The notes under the pieces: model-generated | What the model saw: the letters and a program-made list of their open reading frames with translations, nothing else | Databases searched by the model: none | What the model was told of the DNA's origin: nothing | Shown: in pieces, positions 16,982 to 26,448 of the stretch | How the letters are laid out: each line of letters opens with the position of its first letter | How positions within the stretch are numbered: position 1 is the first letter of the stretch | Position numbers and translations under genes: made by a program | From: Verrucomicrobiota bacterium | Lineage (GTDB): Bacteria; Verrucomicrobiota; Verrucomicrobiia; Verrucomicrobiales; Akkermansiaceae | Direction of reading: 5' to 3' | Assembly (NCBI GenBank): GCA_026397725.1 | Contig: JAPLUI010000163.1 | Location: forward strand, 1 to 35,459 | Length of the DNA stretch: 35,459 nucleotides

Positions 16982-19900
16982 TTCTGCAGCGGCTCCCTCG
17001 CCGCCCTTTTGGCCAGCCATTCCGCCAGCGGCGCGGAGCCCGCCTGGCCCGCGTTCACCGGCAATGGCCTGCTCACCGGGCAGGCCCGTGAGAACATTCC
17101 CGCCGCAGCCATGCGCCAAGGCGACGCGGCCACCGCGCTGCTGCAGCGGCAGGGCCATTCCGAAACCCTGATGCAAGCGGTGCAAGCGGCACGCTATGCG
17201 ATGGAAACCGTTCCGGACGCTCTGGCCACTGGCCCCGCCGGCGGGGTTTATGCGGGCAATCCGGCCCACGCCCTGCGTTGCTGGTTCCGCGCCGACGGCT
17301 TGGAACTGCAATCCGCCGGAACCACGCAAGCCCAGTGGCAACTCAAGCTGCGGCTGCGCGGCTACGGCCGCGAGACCCTGCAGGCAGCGGACGTGGACGG
17401 CGTGAGTGCCTGCCAGAACCGCGTGGAATTGTCGCGGGCCGACGGCGCGGTGGTCGAGTGGTATGAAAACAAAGCGGCGGGGCTGGAACAGGGCTTCACC
17501 GTGCGCAGCGCGCCGCCGGGCGGCACCGGATCGTTGCGCCTCCTGCTAGAGGCTGATGGAGACCTGCGGCCGGAATTGGAACCAGGAGCCACCGCCGCGA
17601 AGTTCGTGACCCTTGATGGCCAGACGGCCCTGCGCTACAGCGGGTTGAAAGTTTGGGATGCCACACAACGGGAACTGCCGGCCCACCTCGAGGTGCAAGG
17701 AAAGCAACTGGCCCTCGTGGTCGATGATCGCGACGCCACCTACCCGGTCACCATCGACCCGCTCATCACCACCCAGGAAGCCAAACTGACGGCAGGCGAT
17801 GGCGCGACCAATGACAATTTCGGCTACTCGGTTTCCCTGAGTGGCGATGGGAACACCGCGCTGGTGGGGGTTTTACAGCCTGCCGCACCGGCGGGAGAGG
17901 CCCCGGGGAGCGCGTATGTGTTTATGCACAGCGGGAGCACCTGGAGCCTCCAAGCCAAGCTTACGGCGGCCGATGGGGCGCTGCGTGACCGCTTTGGAGT
18001 GCAGGTTTCGCTGAGCGGTGACGGAAACACGGCGCTGGTCGGGGCTTACTACGATGACACGTCGGCGGGGACGGATGCGGGGAGCACGTATGTGTTTGTG
18101 CGCAGCGGGAGCGCTTGGAGTCAGCAGGCGAAACTGACGGCGGGCGACGGTGCGGCCAATGACTATTTCGGCGTTTCGGTCAGCATGAGCGGAAATGGCA
18201 ACACGGCGTTGGTGGGAGCTTACGGGGATGACACGGCGGCTGGGGCGGATGCGGGAAGCGCATATGTGTTTGTGCGCAGCGGGAGCAGTTGGAGTCAGCA
18301 GGCCAAAATAACCGCAGGCGATGGTGCCGCCAGTGACTCGTTTGGCAGTTCCGTGAGCGTGACCGGGGATGGGAACACCGCGCTGGTGGGGGCCTCTCGG
18401 GATGACACGACGGCGGGGACGGACGCCGGGAGTGTGTATGCGTTTGTGCGCACCGGAAGCACTTGGAGTCAGCAGGCGAAACTGACGGCGGGCGACGGCG
18501 CGATCCGTGCCTATTTCGGCTCTGCCGTCAGCGTGAGCGGGGACGGGAACACGGCGCTGGTGGGGACTTACGGAGATGACACGGCGGCAGGGGCGGATGC
18601 CGGAAGCGCGTATGTGTTTGCGCTTAGCGGGGGTTCCTGGAATCAACAGGCTAAATTGACGGCGGACGACGGTGGGGCCGGTGACTATTTCGGCTACTCC
18701 GTTAGCCTGAGCGGGGATGGGAACACCGCGCTGGTGGGGGCTGTGTACGATGACACGACGGCGGGGGCAAATGCGGGGAGCGCGTACGGGTTTGTGCGCA
18801 GCGGGAGTAGTTGGAGTCAGCATGCCAAACTGACCGCTGACGACGGCGCGGCGATGGACCAATTCGGCGTGGCCGTCTCCTTGAGCGCCGATGCAAACAC
18901 TGCGCTGGTCGGGGCTAACGGCGACACGACGGCCGGCGGGTCTGCTGCCGGCAGCGCCTATGTCTTCCGGTTGGTCAACACGCTGAGTTCGGCCAAGGAC
19001 ATTCTTACCTTCGGCCCCGGTGCCGTCATTACCGGCACCGACATTGTCTGGTCCCTGCCCTGTGGCACGGATGTGACTGCGTTGGCACCCACCTACACGG
19101 TGTCCGCAGGGGCCTCGGGTGCTCCGGTTTCCGGCACCACCCGGGATTTCACCACCCCGCAGACCTATACCGTCACCGCCGAGGATGGCTCCACCCAGGT
19201 CTATACCGTGACCGTCACCCTGCCGCCGCCCGCGTTTGATTGTGTGCCCAACGTGATGTCCGCAGGCGGTATCACCGACAACTTCGCGGGGCCCGAACCG
19301 GCTTCGCCGAGTGCTGGCCTCGTAACACGGTTGACCGCGGCGGGTGCAGTATTGAAAGGGTTTGATGACCTCAACGTCGATCAGTTTGTAGCGCATAGCT
19401 TCACGTTGCCGGCCAATTGCACGGTCACGGCGGCGCAGCTCACGGCGCGTCTCAAATCCTGCGGCACCGTCTGCTACAATGACACCATGAACCTCTCATT
19501 CACCGCTCCTGACGGCACGGTGTTGACCGGCGGCTGGGGCCGCTTTCTCGGCACCGACTCCCGGAATTCGACGCCCGGCCTGATGCCGGATAATTGGTGC
19601 GATCACACCTCCGGCGAGATCTTCACGCTCGACCTTGCCGCTCTCCCGCAGCCGACCGGCGCTCCGGTGAACCTCCTGCCTTACTTGAACACCCACGGCT
19701 TCGTGGACTTCTCCTGCCAGGATGACTCGGCGGTGGACTACCTGACTCTCGAAGTGGTCATCTGCTGCGGACCGACTGACAAGACGGTCGAGTGCGGCAC
19801 GGCGTGGACCTTCGACACGCCCACCGCCAGCGACGCTTGCAGCGGTGCCACCCTGCCCGTCGTGCTCGTCAGTACGGTGACCACCGGCACCTGCCCGGAA

Positions 19901-22900
19901 GTGATCACCCGCACTTGGCGGGCCACGGATTCGCGCGGCAACAGCAGTACGTGCAGCCAGACGGTCACCGTGGTGGACACCACCCCGCCGGTATTGACCT
20001 GCGCCCCCGACAAGACGGTGGAATGCTGTCCGGCAACCATGACGTTCAGCGGTGTGGTGGATCAGGTTGAGGTTGACCCGTTTGGCATGGATCCGCTGCC
20101 GCCGCCATGGGACACGGTGCTAGTGGGTGACGCGTGGAGTCTAACCTATACCTTCGATCCCGCCGCTCCGGACGCTCATGTCCCGCCGGAATTTTCTCCG
20201 TCGACTCTCGGGTATTATCCCTCGGCGGTGTCCAAATTCAGCGTGACGGCCGGACCGGCCTCGACCACGCAAACCGTCGGCCCCGCTTCGGCCGACCTCC
20301 GCGTGTACAACAATCAACCCCCGCCCTACGACCAATACGAAGGCTATTTCAACTGGATGGAAGGTTCCGACTACATGACGGCCTACTTCCAATTCGGCGT
20401 AGAGCCCGCTACCGTTTGGAATACGGACGAGCTGCCGCTGTGCGTGAACCTCGCGGACTTCACAACCGCCCACTTCACCCTTCAGTCGATGGGCGGCGGC
20501 TGGCCCATGGGCTCCAGCCTGCATGGGGTGATCACCGCCGTGTCATGCCCCACCACTCCGTGCGGGTCTTGGCGCTTCGACCCGCCGACGGTCAGCGACG
20601 CCTGCGGCGGCAACAACGTCACCGTCAGCGTCCTGAGCACGGTGACCACCGGCACCTGCCCCCGGGTCATCACCCGCACCTGGCAGGTGACGGACGCCTG
20701 CGGCAACAGCGCAACCTGCAGCCAGACCGTGACGGTGGTGGACACCACGCCGCCGGTATTGACTTGCGCCCCCGACAAGACGGTGGAATGCTGTCCGGCC
20801 ACCATGACGTTCAACGGTGTGGTGGATCGGGTTGAGGCTGACCCGTTTGGCATGGATCCGCTGCCGCCGCCATGGGACACGGTGCTCGTGGGTGACGCGT
20901 GGAGTCTAACCTATACCTTCGATCCCGCCGCCCCGGACGCTCATGTCCCGCCGGCATATTCTCCGTCAACTCTCGGGAGTTATCCCTCGGCGGTGTCCAA
21001 ATTCAGTGTGACGGCCGGACCGGCCTCGACCACGCAAACCGTTGGCCCCGCTTCAAGCACCCTCAATGTGTTCAACAATCAACCTCCGCCCTACGACCAA
21101 TACGACGGCCATTTCAACTGGATGGATGGTTCCAACTACATGATGGCCTACTTCCAATTCGGCGTAGATCCCGCTACCGTTTGGAATACGGACGAGCTGC
21201 CGCTGTGCGTGAACCTGGCCGACTTCACAACCGCCCACTTCATGCTTCAGTCGATGGGCGGGCCCATGGGCTCCAGCCTGCATGGGGTGATCACCTCCGT
21301 GTCATGCTCCACCACTCCGTGCGAGTCTTGGCGCTTCGACCCGCCGACGGCCAGCGACGCCTGCGGCGGCAACAATGTCACCGTCAGCGTCCTGAGTACG
21401 GTGACCACCGGCACCTGCCCCCGGGTCATCACCCGCACCTGGCAGGTGACGGACGCCTGCGGCAACAGCGCAACCTGCAGCCAGACCGTGACGGTGGTGG
21501 ACACCACCCCGCCGACATTGACCTGCGCCCCCGACAAGACGGTGGAATTCGGCACCCCGTGGAGCTTCGACGACCCCACCGCCGCCGATGCCTGCAGCGG
21601 CACCAACGTCACCCCCAGCGTCCTGAGCACGGTGACCAACGGCACTTGCCCGCAGGTCATCACCCGCACCTGGCAGGCGACGGACGCCTGCGGCAACAGC
21701 GCGACCTGCAGCCAGACGGTGACCGTGAACACGCTGCCCACCGTGACCGTGAACTCGGCGGCGGCTTGCCCCGGCAGTTCGACAACCCTGACCGCCACGA
21801 CCAACGCGTCCGCTCCGACATACTCGTGGAGCCCGGGCGGTGCGACCACCCCTTCGCTCACCGTCTCGCCGGCTACCACCACGACTTATACGGTGACGGT
21901 GACCGACGGCGTGACCGGTTGCACCAACAGCGCCAGCGGCACGGTGACCGTGAATCCGCGGCCCACCGTGACCGTGAACTCGGCGGCGGCTTGTGACGGC
22001 AGTACCCAGACAACCCTAACCGCCACGACCAACGCGTCCGCTCCGACATACTCGTGGAGCCCGCGCGGCGAGACCACGGCTTCGATCACCGTCTATCCGG
22101 ATGCCACCACGACCTACACGGTAACGGTGACCGACGGCGTGACCGGTTGCACCAACAGCGCCAGCGGCACGGTCACCGTGAACCCCCTGCCGACCGTGAG
22201 GGTGAACTCGGTGACAATTTCCGCTGGAGATTCGGCGACCCTCGTCGCCACGACCGACGCGTCCGCGCCGACGTACCTGTGGAGTCCCGACGGGGCGACC
22301 ACGGCCACGCTCACCGTCTCGCCCGGTGCCACAACCATCTACACGGTAACGGTGACCAACGGCGTAACCGGCTGCCGCGCGACGGCCACTGGCACCGTGA
22401 CCGTGTCACCGCCGCCGCCACGCGTGTGTGACAAGACCTACAGCTTCCAGGAGAGCGTCAACCCCGAGGCTCCCCTGCCCGACAACATGATCACCATGAA
22501 TCTCACGCGCAAACTGTGCTGCCTGGGCTTCGATGCGGATAATCGCCCGCGGCCATTCCCATACGTGTGGATGGCGGAGTCGGGTACCTATGGAAAACCA
22601 GCCTCTGGAGGCACCATAGTGCGCATCGACGTGAATACCGGGGAAATCATGGGACGCTACCGCACCGCACCCAGCGCCAACACCTATCCCAGTCCTTCCC
22701 GCACCACTGTGGATCGCTATGGCGAATGCTGGGTGGGAAATCGCTATGACTACAATGATCCGGATGGCACGGGTCCGCGTGGCAACGAAGGCTCGGTCAC
22801 TCGCGTCGGCTTGGTCATCGGTGGCACCCGCTGGGACAAGAACGGAAGCACTTTCGTCTCCAACCCCACGAACGGCCAGTACCTGAAGGGACCCTTCGCC

Positions 22901-25900
22901 TATCTCAGCCCGAGTGTGGTTGATCGCGATCACGATGGATATATTCATACGGCGATGCCCACCGCCGCCGCCCCCAATCAGTTCCCGGCGCTCGGCTGGG
23001 CCGGCCAGGCCAATGCGGATACGGGAGCCCAGAGCGGCGCCGAGGATGAATTGATCACCCACTTCGTGCGCGTGAAGGCGACTGGGGTGCGTGCTCTGGC
23101 CGTGGATCGGAACAATGATTTGTGGGTCGGGGGAAACGGACACTATAACGACGGTACGAATAGCTTTATCGACAAGGTGTCAGGCGCTACGGGGCGATGG
23201 CTGTTCTCCCGCACCGCATCCTCCGCCTACGGGGCGCTCATCAATCCCAACAACGAACTCTGGCTGGTAAGACGGCAATCTTACATCACCCGCTGGAATA
23301 TCAACGCCCTCAATGCCGGGACCACGGCGAAGATCGGCGGTAATCTCTACGCGGATGGCATCTACGGGATCGGTATCGACCCTTGCACGGGGATTGTGAC
23401 GTCATCGACTATCAGCGGTTCGATGATGGTGCGCCAGCACAGTGCGGCTGGAGTAAAGCTCAAGGAAATCGAAGCATTCGGGAAAAATGCCGCGCAGGGT
23501 TTGTGTGTGGATCACGCCGGGCGGGCATGGGTGTCGCGCCAAAATATCGTTACAAATCCCGGGGTAACCGTTTACAATGCCGATTCGCAGTCCCACATCC
23601 TGACCGGCACTTCCACCTTCATCCAACAAACCGGCACCATCAAGATCCAAGGCTCCACGGGCACTGCCGTGGATTCCAACGAGAATATCTGGGTGTCCGA
23701 CTTGAAGAGCGACAGCGCAATCCGCATCAATGGTGTTACCTTGCAGCCGGACATGCAGGTGCCCCTGCTGGTTGGCTCCGGGCCCTACAACTACAGCGAC
23801 AAGACGGGGTATATCGGCATCAGTTCCACGGGTGCTTTCGGATTCCTGCAGGTGCTGCACGACTCAGGCCGCGCCGGTAGCAATTGGGGCCGGGTCTCGT
23901 GGGGGGAGCAGGGAACCACCACCGAATGCACGATCAAGGTGTATGTCCGCGCGGCTGACGATCAACTGGCACTCGGCACCAAACGCTGGGTGCCGTGGCG
24001 CAACGGCCAATGGCATTGTTTGCCCTTTGGGCCTCACAGGAGCGTCACCGGGCGGTATCTCCAGGTCAAGGTGGAGTTCCAGCGGCCGCCAGGATGCACG
24101 TCGAACTGTGATCTGCGGCTGTGCTGGCTGCGGGTGGAGTGTTGCGACAACCGCAACCCCTATGCCAGCGCCAGTCTTGCGGTTTGGCCGACCAATGGAG
24201 AGGATGGGTCGCTGCACCTGCATGATCCCGGTCCGCTTCCGGTGTTATTGCCCATCAACTTCACGCTGCTGGCTTCGCCCGAGTGGCCGGTGGCGGCGGA
24301 GTGGCTGGTGGATGGAGTCGTGGTCGCCACGCAGACGGTCTCTCCCGGTCCGGTGGAACTGTGGCATGCCTTCGGCGACGGCATCCATGAAGTGATGCTG
24401 CGCGTGACCGCCGGTGATCAGATCAGCGAGACGACCACCACGGTGGAGGTCGGCGACCACACGCCGCCGGTTTTTGTTCCGGTCGGAATGCAGTCGGTGG
24501 CGGCATTCAGCGCGTTGATTCCGGATTACATCCCCATTGTCTTTGCCTACGATCCGAACGACCCCGCCGATCCGCCCCCAGTGGTGACGCAGAACATTCC
24601 CGCCGGGACCAGCGTGGGCCAGGGGCTTCACGAAGTCCAGATCACCGCCACGGATGCCGCGGGCAATAGCACCGTCGAATATGCCGCCTTTATGGTCGCA
24701 CCGGTGGTGACGCTGACGACGCCGGCTAACTATGCCTCGTTCCCCGTTGGGGCGGCGATTCCCGTGAGTTACTCCGTGGCACCGGGAGTCACCGGCATCA
24801 CCAGCGTGGTGCTCCGGGCCAATGGCACGACCGTGGCGACGCTGCCCGGGCCAGGGGAACCGTCGAGTGTGACGCTGCCTCTTGGCGAATACATGCTGCA
24901 GGTCGTGGCCTTCGGGCCGGGTGGAGCGGTGAGCGAGGGTCAGGAGATCGGAGTAACGGTCAGCGAAGCCATTCCTTACGACATTTGGGCCGGCACCGTC
25001 AGCAACGACTGGGACATCAACACCACCGCCAACTGGACCGCCGGTGGCTTGCCTGCCAATTTCGCGGAGACGGACTGGGTGATGTTTGACGATTCGGCCA
25101 CTGGCACCACCACGGTGAATCTCACCACGACGCTCGCGCCGGGTGGCGTGACGGTGACCAACAGCGCCCTGAATTATACGTTCACCGGCTCCGGCAAGCT
25201 CACCGGCCCCACCGGCCTCACCAAGAACGGCACGGGCGTCCTCACGGTCCTGACTGCCAACGACTTCACCGGCGGCACCATCATCGATGGCGGCACCCTG
25301 CAACTTGGCGATGGCGGCACGAGTGGTTCGGTCACCAGCAACATTATCGACCGGGGCACGCTGATCTGGTACCGCACGGATAGCGCGACTTTCGCCGGCA
25401 CCATCAGCGGCTCTGGCACGGTCATCAAGAACGGCATCGGCACCCTCACGCTCACGGAGGCCAATACCTACACCGGCAACACCACCGTCAGCGCGGGCAC
25501 CTTGGCCCTAGTCAACGCCTATCTGGACGATGCCTCCACTGTCACCATCGCCACCGGGGCCAAGCTGAACCTGACCTTCGCCGGCACCGACACCGTACAC
25601 AAACTCATCATCGGCGGCGTGCAAATGCCGGTCGGCACTTACGGTGCCACCGGGTCAGGCGCGGCTCACGAGGATGACGTGCATTTCGCGGGCCCCGGCA
25701 CCCTCACCGTCACCACCGGTTCCGGCACCAGCGCTTACGACACCTGGGTCGCCGGTTACGGCCTGACGGGGGCGGACGCTCTGCCCGGCGCCGATCCTGA
25801 CCACGACGGCATTCCGAACGGTGTGGAGATGGTGCTCGGCGGCAATCCTGAGAACGTCATGGACGCCGCCTTGCTGCCGACCATCGAGTTGGTAAAAGAT

Positions 25901-26176
25901 CCGGTAGGTTTGCCCGCCGGCGGCTACCTGCTCTTCACCTACCGCCGCAGCGATCTCTCGGTGGCCGCGGGAGTGAGCGCCAATTGTGAGACCGACACCG
26001 ACCTGGTCGCTCCATGGACACCTGCTACCGGAGCGCCGGGTGTGGTCATTCAAGTGGATGACAACTACGCCTCGTTCGTGCCGCCAGCCACCGCCCCCAC
26101 CGACCGCGTGCGGGTGTATCTCCCGCGTGGGGCCAACCCCAAGCTCTTCGGGCACTTGCGCGTGACGGTGCCGTAA
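16955..26176 (+). CDS. giant secreted protein B: FG-GAP, HYR, Ig-like, beta-propeller, PATR
   Basis: The 3073-residue protein has a signal peptide (1 to about 26). Next come an N-terminal domain ending in YPVTIDPL (about 28-272), seven FG-GAP repeats of 58 residues (276-674; DNFGYSVSLSGDGNTALVG type, integrin-alpha-like blades) and a DUF5018-like domain (676-759). These are followed by the GFDD-type domain shared with A (762-939), a HYR region with an internal tandem duplication (940-1594) and three Ig-like repeats (1594-1819). A streptogramin-lyase/NHL-like propeller (about 1824-2272) follows, with five VDxxxxxWV blades such as VDRYGECWVGN and VDRNNDLWVGG. More HYR/Ig-like sequence, PATR repeats (2677-2922) and a C-terminal domain (DPDHDGIPNGVEMVLGG, end FGHLRVTVP) complete it. 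No barrel or sortase signal is seen. An extension to a TTG at 16898 is possible but would bury the signal peptide. Probably a surface-exposed adhesin or scaffold. Confidence 0.8.
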   Translation: MNSSSILHLFCSGSLAALLASHSASGAEPAWPAFTGNGLLTGQARENIPAAAMRQGDAATALLQRQGHSETLMQAVQAARYAMETVPDALATGPAGGVYAGNPAHALRCWFRADGLELQSAGTTQAQWQLKLRLRGYGRETLQAADVDGVSACQNRVELSRADGAVVEWYENKAAGLEQGFTVRSAPPGGTGSLRLLLEADGDLRPELEPGATAAKFVTLDGQTALRYSGLKVWDATQRELPAHLEVQGKQLALVVDDRDATYPVTIDPLITTQEAKLTAGDGATNDNFGYSVSLSGDGNTALVGVLQPAAPAGEAPGSAYVFMHSGSTWSLQAKLTAADGALRDRFGVQVSLSGDGNTALVGAYYDDTSAGTDAGSTYVFVRSGSAWSQQAKLTAGDGAANDYFGVSVSMSGNGNTALVGAYGDDTAAGADAGSAYVFVRSGSSWSQQAKITAGDGAASDSFGSSVSVTGDGNTALVGASRDDTTAGTDAGSVYAFVRTGSTWSQQAKLTAGDGAIRAYFGSAVSVSGDGNTALVGTYGDDTAAGADAGSAYVFALSGGSWNQQAKLTADDGGAGDYFGYSVSLSGDGNTALVGAVYDDTTAGANAGSAYGFVRSGSSWSQHAKLTADDGAAMDQFGVAVSLSADANTALVGANGDTTAGGSAAGSAYVFRLVNTLSSAKDILTFGPGAVITGTDIVWSLPCGTDVTALAPTYTVSAGASGAPVSGTTRDFTTPQTYTVTAEDGSTQVYTVTVTLPPPAFDCVPNVMSAGGITDNFAGPEPASPSAGLVTRLTAAGAVLKGFDDLNVDQFVAHSFTLPANCTVTAAQLTARLKSCGTVCYNDTMNLSFTAPDGTVLTGGWGRFLGTDSRNSTPGLMPDNWCDHTSGEIFTLDLAALPQPTGAPVNLLPYLNTHGFVDFSCQDDSAVDYLTLEVVICCGPTDKTVECGTAWTFDTPTASDACSGATLPVVLVSTVTTGTCPEVITRTWRATDSRGNSSTCSQTVTVVDTTPPVLTCAPDKTVECCPATMTFSGVVDQVEVDPFGMDPLPPPWDTVLVGDAWSLTYTFDPAAPDAHVPPEFSPSTLGYYPSAVSKFSVTAGPASTTQTVGPASADLRVYNNQPPPYDQYEGYFNWMEGSDYMTAYFQFGVEPATVWNTDELPLCVNLADFTTAHFTLQSMGGGWPMGSSLHGVITAVSCPTTPCGSWRFDPPTVSDACGGNNVTVSVLSTVTTGTCPRVITRTWQVTDACGNSATCSQTVTVVDTTPPVLTCAPDKTVECCPATMTFNGVVDRVEADPFGMDPLPPPWDTVLVGDAWSLTYTFDPAAPDAHVPPAYSPSTLGSYPSAVSKFSVTAGPASTTQTVGPASSTLNVFNNQPPPYDQYDGHFNWMDGSNYMMAYFQFGVDPATVWNTDELPLCVNLADFTTAHFMLQSMGGPMGSSLHGVITSVSCSTTPCESWRFDPPTASDACGGNNVTVSVLSTVTTGTCPRVITRTWQVTDACGNSATCSQTVTVVDTTPPTLTCAPDKTVEFGTPWSFDDPTAADACSGTNVTPSVLSTVTNGTCPQVITRTWQATDACGNSATCSQTVTVNTLPTVTVNSAAACPGSSTTLTATTNASAPTYSWSPGGATTPSLTVSPATTTTYTVTVTDGVTGCTNSASGTVTVNPRPTVTVNSAAACDGSTQTTLTATTNASAPTYSWSPRGETTASITVYPDATTTYTVTVTDGVTGCTNSASGTVTVNPLPTVRVNSVTISAGDSATLVATTDASAPTYLWSPDGATTATLTVSPGATTIYTVTVTNGVTGCRATATGTVTVSPPPPRVCDKTYSFQESVNPEAPLPDNMITMNLTRKLCCLGFDADNRPRPFPYVWMAESGTYGKPASGGTIVRIDVNTGEIMGRYRTAPSANTYPSPSRTTVDRYGECWVGNRYDYNDPDGTGPRGNEGSVTRVGLVIGGTRWDKNGSTFVSNPTNGQYLKGPFAYLSPSVVDRDHDGYIHTAMPTAAAPNQFPALGWAGQANADTGAQSGAEDELITHFVRVKATGVRALAVDRNNDLWVGGNGHYNDGTNSFIDKVSGATGRWLFSRTASSAYGALINPNNELWLVRRQSYITRWNINALNAGTTAKIGGNLYADGIYGIGIDPCTGIVTSSTISGSMMVRQHSAAGVKLKEIEAFGKNAAQGLCVDHAGRAWVSRQNIVTNPGVTVYNADSQSHILTGTSTFIQQTGTIKIQGSTGTAVDSNENIWVSDLKSDSAIRINGVTLQPDMQVPLLVGSGPYNYSDKTGYIGISSTGAFGFLQVLHDSGRAGSNWGRVSWGEQGTTTECTIKVYVRAADDQLALGTKRWVPWRNGQWHCLPFGPHRSVTGRYLQVKVEFQRPPGCTSNCDLRLCWLRVECCDNRNPYASASLAVWPTNGEDGSLHLHDPGPLPVLLPINFTLLASPEWPVAAEWLVDGVVVATQTVSPGPVELWHAFGDGIHEVMLRVTAGDQISETTTTVEVGDHTPPVFVPVGMQSVAAFSALIPDYIPIVFAYDPNDPADPPPVVTQNIPAGTSVGQGLHEVQITATDAAGNSTVEYAAFMVAPVVTLTTPANYASFPVGAAIPVSYSVAPGVTGITSVVLRANGTTVATLPGPGEPSSVTLPLGEYMLQVVAFGPGGAVSEGQEIGVTVSEAIPYDIWAGTVSNDWDINTTANWTAGGLPANFAETDWVMFDDSATGTTTVNLTTTLAPGGVTVTNSALNYTFTGSGKLTGPTGLTKNGTGVLTVLTANDFTGGTIIDGGTLQLGDGGTSGSVTSNIIDRGTLIWYRTDSATFAGTISGSGTVIKNGIGTLTLTEANTYTGNTTVSAGTLALVNAYLDDASTVTIATGAKLNLTFAGTDTVHKLIIGGVQMPVGTYGATGSGAAHEDDVHFAGPGTLTVTTGSGTSAYDTWVAGYGLTGADALPGADPDHDGIPNGVEMVLGGNPENVMDAALLPTIELVKDPVGLPAGGYLLFTYRRSDLSVAAGVSANCETDTDLVAPWTPATGAPGVVIQVDDNYASFVPPATAPTDRVRVYLPRGANPKLFGHLRVTVP
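17780..18975 (+). repeat. seven tandem FG-GAP repeats in gene B
   Basis: Seven units of about 174 bp each encode 58 residues: AKLTAGDGA, then FGxxVSxSGDGNTALVGA, an acidic DDTxAGxDAGSAYVF segment and SGSxWSQQ. Seven such blades fit one complete beta-propeller of the integrin-alpha type. The DNA units are similar but not identical. They create long artefactual open frames on the opposite strand. Confidence 0.85.
19991..21514 (+). repeat. tandem duplication of about 760 bp within gene B
   Basis: Copy 1 (19991-20755, 765 bp) and copy 2 (20756-21514, 759 bp) are very similar in DNA. Most differences are single bases, plus a 6-bp loss in copy 2 (SMGGGWPMG against SMGGPMG). Each unit consists of a HYR domain interrupted after DKTVEC by about 175 residues of another beta-domain (TYTFDPAAPDAHVPP to LHGVIT), before the HYR resumes at WRFDPP. 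HYR domains immediately before and after the duplication lack the insert. Confidence 0.85.
21730..22407 (+). repeat. three tandem Ig/PKD-like repeats in gene B
   Basis: Three units of 225-228 bp begin at 21730, 21955 and 22183. Each encodes LPTVTVNS, then TLTATTNASAPTYSWSP, then TTYTVTVTDGVTGC and GTVTV. Units 1 and 2 are the closest in DNA; unit 3 has lost the N-terminal cysteine. Confidence 0.85.
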
Positions 26177-26200
26177 GTCGGTTGGAATCCTGAATCAATC

Positions 26201-26231
26201 AAGGCGCGGGGTGCCATCACCCGCGCCTTTT
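26201..26231 (+). terminator. intrinsic terminator after gene B
   Basis: The arms AAGGCGCGGGGTG (26201-26213) and CACCCGCGCCTT (26218-26229) pair with one bulged G around a CCAT loop and are followed by TT. The structure begins 25 bp after the stop of B, so C has its own promoter, consistent with the repeated leader that follows. Confidence 0.82.
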
Positions 26232-26237
26232 GGGGCA

Positions 26238-26448
26238 TTCCGGCAAGGCCGAGTGTGGCGGTTTCCGGCGGCTCCGGGCCAAAAAACCAAAGGATCGTGA
26301 AACCAAAACCAAAGGATTCGCAATTGCACGACTGCCGACGGTTGGCCTACATTGATCCCGTGCGTTGGGGTTTTCCACTCGTTGGCACTCCCGCCGCAAG
26401 CTCAAGCCACCCCTAACAACCATGAACTCGTCATCCATTCTCCGCCCT
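26238..26448 (+). repeat. conserved leader, copy 2 (upstream of gene C)
   Basis: This is the second copy of the block before gene B, again 184 bp to the ATG, with scattered substitutions and compensating one-base indels in the A-rich part. Conservation continues through ATGAACTCGTCATCCAT and then fades in the signal-peptide core. It probably carries the promoter and 5' UTR of C, so B and C are likely co-regulated. Confidence 0.75.

Noticed and set aside
17780..18975. Regular repeat of about 174 bp considered as a mobile or CRISPR-like array
   Set aside because: It is in frame and encodes seven FG-GAP blades, so protein structure fully explains the periodicity.
17873..19396. 507-codon open frame on the minus strand inside gene B
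   Set aside because: It mirrors the FG-GAP repeats on the opposite strand, which explains its repetitive Arg/His-rich translation. The plus-strand reading has the known domain.
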